From Clostridiaceae bacterium (GTDB lineage: Bacteria > Bacillota > Clostridia > Lachnospirales > Lachnospiraceae): DNA of 64,000 nucleotides. The stretch is from assembly GCA_009911305.1 (NCBI GenBank), contig QXXC01000001.1, forward strand, positions 124,001 to 188,000, written 5' to 3'. The notes beneath the pieces were generated by a model. It was not told where the DNA came from, searched no databases, and was given only the letters and a program-made list of their open reading frames with translations. Positions 57,909 through 64,000 of this stretch are shown here, piece after piece. Both the position numbers and the translations under genes were made by a program. How positions within the stretch are numbered: the stretch's first letter is position 1; each line of letters begins with the position of its first letter.

Positions 57909-58799
57909 TCACTCAATCAGGCGGCTCACATCCAGAAGCCCCCATCCCTGCTGGTTTCTGGGCAGGCCCAGATCCACGGCCCGCTCCCGGATCCGCAGCT
58001 TGACATCCACATTCGTCATCTCCGGATAGCGCTCCAGAAGGAGGGCCAGCGCCCCGGATACGACAGGCGTGGACATGGAGGTGCCGCTTTTTACCATGTA
58101 TCCCCCCGGCCTTGGCGCGCAGCTCACAATACCCGAGCCGGGGGCTACGATATCAGGCTTTAAGATACATGCGCTGGTCGGCCCCCGGCCCGAATAATCA
58201 ATCATGCGGCTTCCCGCCACATCAACCTCCTTATAGTCGTCTGAGCAGCCCACGGTGATAACCTTCCGGCTGATCCCGGGCGTGGTGATGGTACGGCTTC
58301 CCGGCCCGTTATTTCCTGCCGCAACCACTACCACAAAGCCCGCGTCCCAGGCGGCGTCCACACCGCGCACCAGCGCCGAGTTCTCGCTCATCCCTTTTTT
58401 CGTAAAGGAACCAACCGAAATATTGATGATCCGGATCCCATACTCCTCCTTATGGCGCTCCACCCATTTCAGCCCGGCCAGAACATCGGCGGCCGACCCG
58501 TTCCCCTTGTGATCCAGCACCTTTAAGCAGATTAAATTACAGCGCGGGGCCACACCCTGATACCGCTTATCCGATGAAGCCCCGTTTCCTCCGATGATCC
58601 CGGCTATGTGCGTCCCGTGCCCATTATCGTCATAGGGAAATGAGCGCTTTTTTACCACATCCCGGAATACGGTTATTCTATTGTCAAAATCGCGGTGCGG
58701 AAAAATCCCTGTATCCAGAACCGCGACTCCAATGCCTTTTCCTGTCAGGCCCAGACGGTATGCGCCGTCGCAATGAATCCATGCTTTTGCCTGATCCAC
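57909..58799 (-). CDS. S8-family subtilisin-like serine protease, probably intracellular
   Basis: 296 residues with the complete catalytic triad: Asp in VAVLDTGIFPH, His in NGHGTHIAGIIGG and Ser in SGTSMSTPVVSGALA; oxyanion Asn in AAGNNGPGS. There is no signal peptide or clear prodomain. The start is uncertain: GTG 58799 has only a weak AGG upstream, and the frame stays open back to about 58930 without any ATG. It is convergent with trkA and downstream of the deacetylase gene. Confidence 0.88.
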   Translation of the reverse strand: MDQAKAWIHCDGAYRLGLTGKGIGVAVLDTGIFPHRDFDNRITVFRDVVKKRSFPYDDNGHGTHIAGIIGGNGASSDKRYQGVAPRCNLICLKVLDHKGNGSAADVLAGLKWVERHKEEYGIRIINISVGSFTKKGMSENSALVRGVDAAWDAGFVVVVAAGNNGPGSRTITTPGISRKVITVGCSDDYKEVDVAGSRMIDYSGRGPTSACILKPDIVAPGSGIVSCAPRPGGYMVKSGTSMSTPVVSGALALLLERYPEMTNVDVKLRIRERAVDLGLPRNQQGWGLLDVSRLIE

Positions 58800-58931
58800 G
58801 AATCCGTGACCTGCCTTCTTTCCACTCTTATTAATAAGATATTCAGAAAGGCCGGTCCATGGTTCCTGCGCGCTTTTTTTGCCGCGCAGCCGTTTTGTCC
58901 GGACGGCAGCGCGGCGCGGCAGGTTTATCTG

Positions 58932-59831
58932 TTACCTGCCGAAGCTGTAATAGAGAGCGCCGTTTTGCAGCCCGCCTCTGAACCGGGCCAGCTCGCTGAC
59001 CGTCACAAGCTGGAATCCCCGCTCCCTAAGGGCCGGGATCAGAGCTGCCGCGGCGTCGCCGGACGCGCTGTAGAGCTCATGCATGAGAATAATATCTCCG
59101 TCCTTTACCCCTCCCAGCACGCTCTGGATGCTGCTGGAGGCATTTCTCGTCTTCCAGTCGCGCGTATCTAAGTTCCACATGATAATCGGATACGGAATGT
59201 TGGCCAGAACCGTGCCGTTCTTGCGGCCTCCCGGAAGGCGGACGAGCACCGGCGCTTCCCCGGTGACAGATGCCACGGCCTGCCTGCACAGCTCCACCTG
59301 GCTCCTCACCTGCTCCGCGTTCAGCTTGTCCAGGTACTTGTGGTTATATGTATGGTTCCCTATCTCATGGCCGTTCTGGTGCATCCTCAGGATCTCTGAC
59401 GGATAAGATGCCACGCGGTCCCCCACTACAAAGAACGTGCAGCGGCCGTCGTACTGCTCCATGCTGTCCATAATCCGGTTCCCCACCGGCGCGTACGGGC
59501 CGTCGTCAAAGGTCAGCGCCACCATGGGGGCGTTTGGATCCAGATACCGCCCGCCGCTGAGCACCAGCCCGTCCGCCCGGTTTTCCTCCGGCTGCGTTTC
59601 CTGTCCCTGCGAAGCAGCTTCGTCCGGCGCTTCCTGCGGTTGCGGCGGCTCCTGTGCCTGGATCTCTTCCTCCTGCGGCGCCGCAGGCCCGTCCGTCTCC
59701 TGCTCGGTTAAAGCCTCCAGGGCCGGACCCGTGGGATCCTTTGCGTAGGCCATCAGCGTTGCTCCCAGCATACATGCGGCCGTCAGAATAATCGTTGTCC
59801 ATCTTTTTACCTGTGTTGCATTTCGTCTCAT
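58932..59831 (-). CDS. Polysaccharide deacetylase (NodB/PdaA type), exported
   Basis: 299 residues: a signal or anchor helix (WTTIILTAACMLGATLMAYA), a long Glu/Gln/Pro-rich linker (about 35-85), then a NodB domain with VALTFDDGPYAP (metal Asp), HEIGNHTYNHKYL (His pair), LVRLPGGRKNGT and IILMHELYS. It likely removes acetyl groups from peptidoglycan or chitin-like glycan at the cell surface. ATG 59831 (MRRNATQ) is preceded by a purine-rich GAGAAGACGG; the frame extends 20 codons further. Confidence 0.9.
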   Translation of the reverse strand: MRRNATQVKRWTTIILTAACMLGATLMAYAKDPTGPALEALTEQETDGPAAPQEEEIQAQEPPQPQEAPDEAASQGQETQPEENRADGLVLSGGRYLDPNAPMVALTFDDGPYAPVGNRIMDSMEQYDGRCTFFVVGDRVASYPSEILRMHQNGHEIGNHTYNHKYLDKLNAEQVRSQVELCRQAVASVTGEAPVLVRLPGGRKNGTVLANIPYPIIMWNLDTRDWKTRNASSSIQSVLGGVKDGDIILMHELYSASGDAAAALIPALRERGFQLVTVSELARFRGGLQNGALYYSFGR

Positions 59832-59943
59832 CCGTCTTCTCTGCTTCCTTTCCTCTTCCTTCCTACTATCTATATGTCCTGAAACAGGCAATTATGATTT
59901 ATAAATAGAGGGAGACGTATCCATCTGCTGCGCGTATCCGTTA

Positions 59944-59957
59944 CTGCCTGCAGGCAG
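59944..59957. promoter_or_regulatory. Palindrome in deacetylase leader
   Basis: CTGCCTGCAGGCAG, a perfect 14-bp palindrome just downstream of a minus-strand extended -10 (TGC-TACAAT, 59974-59979). Candidate operator. The rest of the 59832-60142 gap holds the purF-like promoter (TATGAT, 60045-60050) and a CCGGG/CCCGG leader hairpin. Confidence 0.4.
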
Positions 59958-60044
59958 CAACCCATACTTTTCTATTGTAGCAAAAAAATGGAAAAAATCT
60001 ATCACTTTTGCATTAAAAATTCTTTACTAATCGCCAAACTGTGC

Positions 60045-60050
60045 TATGAT
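60045..60050 (+). promoter_or_regulatory. -10 element of purF-like gene
   Basis: TATGAT preceded by TGTGC and, 16 bp further upstream, TTTACT. The leader of about 85 nt has a small GC-rich hairpin; I do not recognise a purine riboswitch. Confidence 0.5.
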
Positions 60051-60142
60051 AAACATGATCCGCATCGGATTTGCCGGGCATGGCCCGGAAGGGGTGCAAA
60101 CAGATAACCTGTAAACTGGCTAAACATGAAAGGAAATCAAAC

Positions 60143-61549
60143 ATGGGTGGATTTTTTGGCGTAACCTCCAAAACAAACTGCGCGCTGGATCTCTTTTTCG
60201 GCGTGGATTACCATTCTCATCTGGGAACCCGCAGGGGCGGCATGGCTGTATACGGCCCCAATGGCTTCAACCGTTCGATCCACAATATCGAAAATACTCC
60301 GTTCCGCACGAAATTTGAACACGACGTGGACGAGCTGGAAGGAAATATGGGAATTGCCTGCATCTCTGATATGGAACCACAGCCTCTCTTAATTCAGTCC
60401 CATCTGGGCAGCTATGCGATCACAACCGTAGGAAAAATTAATAACGAGGAAGCCCTGGTCAGCGACGCCTATGAAAAGGGCCACATTCATTTTATGGAGA
60501 TGAGCGGCGGAAGAATCAATGCCACAGAACTGGTCGCCTCGATCATCAATCAGGGCGAATCCCTGCTGGACGGGCTTCTGCTCGCGCAGGAGAAGATCAA
60601 AGGATCCATGAGCATCCTTCTCCTGACGCCGGAAGGCATCTACATATCCAGGGATCGCCTGGGCCGCACCCCGGCGGTCATCGGCCGGAAAAAGGATGCC
60701 TACTGCGTCTCCTTTGAAAGCTTTGCGTATATTAATCTCGGCTACACGGATTTTCGCGAGCTCGGCCCCGGTGAAATCGTCAAGATGACCGCCGAGGGTG
60801 TGGAAGCTCTGAGCCCGGCCCGCAGTGAAATGAAGATCTGCTCCTTCCTCTGGGTGTATTACGGCTATCCGACCTCCTCCTATGAGGGCGTCAATGTTGA
60901 AAAGATGCGCTATGACTGTGGACGCATGCTCGCCGCCCGGGATCACTCCAACGCGGATCTCGTGGCCGGCATCCCGGACTCCGGCATCGCCCACGCTATC
61001 GGCTATGCCAACGAATCCGGCATCCCGTTTGCCCGTCCCTTTATCAAATATACGCCGACCTGGCCGCGGTCCTTTATGCCCACGAGCCAGAACCAGCGAA
61101 ACCTGATCGCGCGCATGAAGCTGATCCCTGTGGACGCGCTGATCCGCAATAAAAGCCTGCTGCTCATCGACGATTCCATCGTCCGCGGAACCCAGCTTGG
61201 CGAAACCACGGAATTCCTGTACCAGAGCGGCGCCAGAGAAGTCCACATCCGCCCTGCATGCCCTCCCCTGCTCTTCGGCTGCCGGTATCTGAACTTCTCG
61301 CGCTCCAATTCAGAGCTGGATCTGATTACGCGCCGGATCATCCGCGAGCGGGAGGGCGACCAGGTTTCGGACGAGCTCTTAGCCGATTACTCGGATCCGG
61401 ACAGCCAGAACTATAAGGATATGGTGGAGGAAATCCGCAAAAAACTGAACTTCACCTCCCTCCAGTTCCACCGCCTCGACGATCTGGTGGCCTCCATCGG
61501 GCTTTCTCCTTGCAAACTGTGTACGTACTGCTGGAGCGGTCAAAAATAA
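60143..61549 (+). CDS. Amidophosphoribosyltransferase-like protein lacking the catalytic Cys
   Basis: 468 residues with PurF architecture. The N-terminal Ntn-glutaminase domain has HLGTRRGGMAVYG and ARDHSNADLVAGIPDSG. The C-terminal phosphoribosyltransferase domain has an intact PRPP loop LLLIDDSIVRGTQ. Iron-sulfur-type cysteines are in RPACPPLLFGC and SPCKLCTYCWSG. The mature PurF N-terminal nucleophile Cys (MCGIFG) is replaced: the start reads MGGFFGVTSK. Glutamine hydrolysis by the usual route should be lost, so it may use ammonia or have another role. ATG 60143 follows AAGGAAA. Monocistronic; no other purine gene nearby. Confidence 0.85.
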   Translation: MGGFFGVTSKTNCALDLFFGVDYHSHLGTRRGGMAVYGPNGFNRSIHNIENTPFRTKFEHDVDELEGNMGIACISDMEPQPLLIQSHLGSYAITTVGKINNEEALVSDAYEKGHIHFMEMSGGRINATELVASIINQGESLLDGLLLAQEKIKGSMSILLLTPEGIYISRDRLGRTPAVIGRKKDAYCVSFESFAYINLGYTDFRELGPGEIVKMTAEGVEALSPARSEMKICSFLWVYYGYPTSSYEGVNVEKMRYDCGRMLAARDHSNADLVAGIPDSGIAHAIGYANESGIPFARPFIKYTPTWPRSFMPTSQNQRNLIARMKLIPVDALIRNKSLLLIDDSIVRGTQLGETTEFLYQSGAREVHIRPACPPLLFGCRYLNFSRSNSELDLITRRIIREREGDQVSDELLADYSDPDSQNYKDMVEEIRKKLNFTSLQFHRLDDLVASIGLSPCKLCTYCWSGQK

Positions 61550-61555
61550 GGCGAA

Positions 61556-61594
61556 AAAAAGGTAACAGCGGGCTAATCGCTGTTACCTTTTTTC
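61556..61594. terminator. Bidirectional terminator, purF-like gene / lgt
   Basis: Perfect 16-bp stem AAAAAAGGTAACAGCG/CGCTGTTACCTTTTTT with a 7-nt loop; T-runs on both strands. It overlaps the last codons of lgt. Confidence 0.92.
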
Positions 61595-62343
61595 CCCTGT
61601 ATGCGCGGCGCTGCCGCAAAAAGGGCAGTCCCGCCTGCCAGGATAAACAGGGATATAAACTGGGAGGTCGAAAGCCGTCCCACCGAGCCGCGGATCAGAT
61701 CCCCGCGCAGGAATTCCAGAGCAAAGCGTCCGACGCTGTAGCAAATCAGATACAGGGCCGCCGTCTGCCCGTCTGCTTTCAGACGCCTGGACGCCGCCAG
61801 AAGAAGCAGACAGTGGACAAAGTCCAGCCCGCTTGCCATGAGCTGCACCGGAAGCAGCGGCACTCCATTGGGCGCAAAATCAGAATTTGCAAATACGATC
61901 GAAAACGGGGTTTCCATCTGCAGCCCGTAGCAGCATCCCGCCAGAAAGCAGCCGATGCGGCCAAAGCCCTGGGCCAGCGCCACAGCGGGGGCTGCCAGAT
62001 CAAAGTATGCGAAAAAAGGAAGCTTTTTTATCCGGCAAAACAGCCAGCCTCCAAGAACCCCTCCGATGATCCCCCCATACACCACGAAACCGTCCCCCAG
62101 GTCCAAAAGCATCCCCGGATCCTCAAGTATCTCGTCAAAAACGGTCATATAATACAGCAGCTTGGCGCTCACAAGCCCCGACAGGATCGTATAAAACGCC
62201 AGAGAAAGGATGACATCGCTGTCCATGCCCCGCTTCTTTGCCCGGTATTCCGTCAGCAGGTACGCAGCCACAAAGCCGATGCCAATCATCAGCCCGTAGC
62301 CGTGTATCGTCAGCCCCCCAATCGTCAATAAATCATTTTTCAT
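61573..62343 (-). CDS. lgt: Prolipoprotein diacylglyceryl transferase
   Basis: Transfers diacylglycerol from phosphatidylglycerol to lipobox Cys; polytopic, 256 residues with about seven helices. Signatures are GLTIHGYGLMIGIGFVAAY at the N-terminus, GDGFVVYGGIIGGVLGGW, and GFGRIGCFLAGCCYG with the family Arg/Gly core. ATG 62343 follows GGAGG by 5 bases. A MITE copy ends 17 bp upstream, so the natural promoter has been pushed 164 bp away: TTGATA-17-TACAAA lies beyond the element near 62556-62584. Confidence 0.95.
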   Translation of the reverse strand: MKNDLLTIGGLTIHGYGLMIGIGFVAAYLLTEYRAKKRGMDSDVILSLAFYTILSGLVSAKLLYYMTVFDEILEDPGMLLDLGDGFVVYGGIIGGVLGGWLFCRIKKLPFFAYFDLAAPAVALAQGFGRIGCFLAGCCYGLQMETPFSIVFANSDFAPNGVPLLPVQLMASGLDFVHCLLLLAASRRLKADGQTAALYLICYSVGRFALEFLRGDLIRGSVGRLSTSQFISLFILAGGTALFAAAPRIQGKKGNSD

Positions 62344-62359
62344 TTTGTCCTCCGACCTC

Positions 62360-62523
62360 TAGAGCGTGTTTGAAAATTGCGTTCTGACAGATGTGCGTCA
62401 CAATTTGTGGGAGATTTGTGCCAAATGAAGGGCGCATAGCGGGCTATGTAACCTGAATTTGGCGCAAATATCACGCAAAGTGGGGCGTGCAGATGGCGGG
62501 AATGAATTTTCAAACACGCTCTA
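62360..62523 (-). mobile_element. MITE-like element family A, copy 2 (164 bp)
   Basis: Same 19-bp terminal inverted repeats and length as copy 1 but in reverse orientation, with one base different by my reading (a C for an A near one end). Flanking CTAG at both ends fits a TA target duplication. It sits between the lgt ribosome-binding site and its probable promoter. Near identity implies recent mobility or gene conversion. Confidence 0.85.
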
Positions 62524-62627
62524 GTACATCGTTCATAAAGCAACTCATAATATTTGTATTGCTTTATCAACGGATTATCAATAAATGGCGTAAATGTAAA
62601 ACTATGAGCTATTTATTGTCTGCTATA

Positions 62628-62793
62628 CTAGTGTTCCATCCAGCCAGTAATTGGATTGTCAGAACCGCCTATTTTGCCATCTGCTGCGTTGTCGTCAGTC
62701 AACGATGCCACCGCATCGCCTCCTTCCTCCGCCTTGCAGGCTGACAAAATATTCGGCACTGACAATCCAATTACTGGACGGATGGAACACTAG
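62628..62793. mobile_element. MITE-like element family B (about 166 bp)
   Basis: Terminal inverted repeats of about 35 bp with two mismatches: the left end starts CTAGTGTTCCATCC and goes on to GGATTGTCAG; the right end is the complement, ending GGATGGAACACTAG. The interior is a further imperfect palindrome. No coding capacity. CTAG flanks again fit a TA target. Only about 100 bp from family A copy 2 but unrelated in sequence. The 62344-62828 gap is otherwise a short AT-rich segment with the likely lgt promoter. Confidence 0.75.
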
Positions 62794-62828
62794 GACTGCA
62801 GGTAACATCTCAAACGCCTGAATGGCTG

Positions 62829-63272
62829 CTACTGCACAATCACAATAGAAGTATCTCCCTTTTTTGCCTGTTCTATTACCGCAGCCGACAATTTGGCGAA
62901 ATTTCCGCCGGAGCTGGTGGCGCCTGACACAGTATCCACCTCCTGCGGATTCTGCGTTTCAATGAGCTGCGCCACATAGCTGCGGGTATATTCATTGGGA
63001 TATGTTCCGGATCCGGGCAGCATATTTTGCATATATGCGTTATCCCAGGCCTTGATATACCCGCTCGGATCCTTTGCATTAAATTCCGCGTAAACGATCC
63101 TGTCATTTTTCACCAGGATACAGAGGTATTCCTTCCATCCATGGGAGTAATCCGCCATTTCCGCCGTATAAAAACCGTCGTGCATTTCCTTTGCCCCTGC
63201 GCGGCTGACCCAGACTCCCAGAAAAAGCAGCAGGGAAAGAAACACGGCGCCAAAAAAAATCTTTCTTTTCAT
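62829..63272 (-). CDS. Exported FMN-binding domain protein
   Basis: 147 residues: an N-terminal signal or anchor (KIFFGAVFLSLLLFLGVWVSRAGA) and one FMN-binding (RnfG/NqrC-like) domain with DTVSGATSSGGNF near residue 115. The SGATS element is the covalent flavinylation site served by ApbE in this family. Likely an extracytoplasmic flavin electron carrier. AGGAGG lies 9 bases before the ATG. It starts 16 bp after the chemoreceptor gene on the same strand, an unusual pairing. Confidence 0.88.
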   Translation of the reverse strand: MKRKIFFGAVFLSLLLFLGVWVSRAGAKEMHDGFYTAEMADYSHGWKEYLCILVKNDRIVYAEFNAKDPSGYIKAWDNAYMQNMLPGSGTYPNEYTRSYVAQLIETQNPQEVDTVSGATSSGGNFAKLSAAVIEQAKKGDTSIVIVQ

Positions 63273-63288
63273 GATCCAAATCCTCCTG

Positions 63289-64000
63289 TTACTGTCCTGA
63301 AGCGCTTAATGACGCAAGCTGCGCTGAATCCTTTACCTTCACCCGGGCCACATAATCCTTCAGGCCCTCTGACTGAGCCAGTGAATCAGCGGCCATCTTA
63401 TCCGTCTCCTGCGCCAAATCGCGGTTTGCGTCGGCGATTTCCCTCAGGGACATAAGCTGGGTATTCACGGCTTTCACTGACGTCGTCTGCTCCTCCACCG
63501 TCTCAGACAGCTTCCTGGAAATATCACGGTACTGTTCTGTCACCTCGCGGATCTGGCCAAACGCGCCCGCCGTCTGATCCGCCGTATCAAGCCCCTGCCG
63601 AATCACGGTTGCGGAGTGCTCTATGATATCCATGGTCTGATGCAGGGCATCCGCCGTCTGCCTGGACAGATTGCCGATCTGAGAGGCCACCACCATAAAG
63701 CCGCGCCCCGCCTCTCCCGCTCTCGCCGCCTCGATCGAGGCATTGAGGGAAAGGAGGTTGGTCTGATTGGAAATATCCTCTATCAGCTTACTGATCTTTG
63801 AGATCTCCGACACGGCGTCGTGCACCTGGTTCATGGTTTTGAGCATATCCTGCATATAGCCGGCTCCCAGGGCTGTCTTTTCCTTCGCATTCTCCGAGCA
63901 TGCCTCGATCTGCCGGGCGTTTTCCTCATTGTGGCTGATGGAAACCTGGATATCGTCCATGCTCTTTACGAGCTGTTCCAGCAGGGCTGACTGGTTGACA
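63289..64000 (-). CDS. Methyl-accepting chemotaxis-type protein, C-terminal part (5' end outside window)
   Basis: The last 237 residues of a signalling receptor. The conserved hairpin tip reads ISKLIEDISNQTNLLSLNASIEAARAGEAGRGFMVVASQIGNLSRQTADA, surrounded by heptad coiled coil. The frame continues past the window edge, so the sensor and membrane part are not seen. The tip differs slightly from the usual VVAxEVRxLAxxS, reading VVASQIGNLSRQT. It precedes the FMN-binding gene and is probably co-transcribed. Confidence 0.9.
   Translation of the reverse strand, partial: VNQSALLEQLVKSMDDIQVSISHNEENARQIEACSENAKEKTALGAGYMQDMLKTMNQVHDAVSEISKISKLIEDISNQTNLLSLNASIEAARAGEAGRGFMVVASQIGNLSRQTADALHQTMDIIEHSATVIRQGLDTADQTAGAFGQIREVTEQYRDISRKLSETVEEQTTSVKAVNTQLMSLREIADANRDLAQETDKMAADSLAQSEGLKDYVARVKVKDSAQLASLSASGQ

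Noticed and set aside
60051-60142. Purine riboswitch before the purF-like gene
   Set aside because: No three-way junction or the conserved loop sequences; only a short GC hairpin is visible.
60389-61246. 285-codon frame antisense to the purF-like gene
   Set aside because: Shadow of a strongly coding gene, without a start signal or domain.

Overview
This window looks like chromosomal DNA of a GC-rich anaerobic, spore-forming member of the Clostridia, most likely Lachnospiraceae (Clostridium cluster XIVa, near C. symbiosum in physiology). Three things point that way: a complete 2-hydroxyglutaryl-CoA / glutaconyl-CoA glutamate-fermentation cluster with two biotin-carrier variants, HrcA/CIRCE control of groESL, and Gram-positive core genes (rny, recA with a GAAC-N4-GTTC SOS box, lgt, a SpoIIM-like protein). 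No ribosomal RNA, CRISPR array or intact prophage is visible. One tRNA, tRNA-Gln(CTG), is present.

Layout. 1-6.5 kb: metallo-beta-lactamase-fold hydrolase (cut by the window edge), 1-pyrroline-5-carboxylate dehydrogenase, a tandem-domain ThyX, and a FeoA-FeoB fusion. 6.5-9.1 kb: tRNA-Gln and groEL/groES under CIRCE. 9.3-10.5 kb: a small membrane protein and an IclR regulator. 10.6-20.9 kb: hgdB-hgdA-hgdC and gcdA-gctB-gctA-gcdB-gcdC-gcdC-gcdD, all on the minus strand. They activate 2-hydroxyglutarate to its CoA ester, dehydrate it and decarboxylate glutaconyl-CoA, pumping Na+. Glutamate dehydrogenase and 2-hydroxyglutarate dehydrogenase are not obvious here. 21-24 kb: glnS and ldh. 24-27.6 kb: a translationally coupled small ORF/MBOAT/SGNH operon opposite an XRE regulator. 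27.7-32 kb: a glycan-type operon (GtrA, FAD oxidoreductase, multispan membrane protein) behind a 149-bp segment bounded by perfect 19-bp inverted repeats and next to a serine recombinase, a probable phase-variation switch.

32-40 kb: 2-hydroxyacid dehydrogenase, MATE transporter, a very large fused activase/dehydratase-like protein and a secreted protein. 40-49 kb: an RND efflux operon with two TolC-like proteins, divergent from a two-component system, with four 11-bp direct repeats at the promoter. 49-54 kb: SpoIIM-like, NUDIX, rny, recX, recA. 54-58 kb: a second MATE and a TrkH/TrkA potassium system. 58-64 kb: intracellular-type subtilase, polysaccharide deacetylase, a PurF-like protein lacking the catalytic N-terminal Cys, lgt, an FMN-binding lipo/exoprotein and a chemoreceptor (cut by the window edge).

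Two MITE-like palindromic element families are present. Family A (164 bp, 19-bp TIRs) has two almost identical copies at 49.0 and 62.4 kb plus decayed relics. Family B (about 166 bp) has one copy at 62.6 kb. All element, promoter and operator calls were made by eye from the sequence. Protein names rest on recognised motifs, not on database searches.
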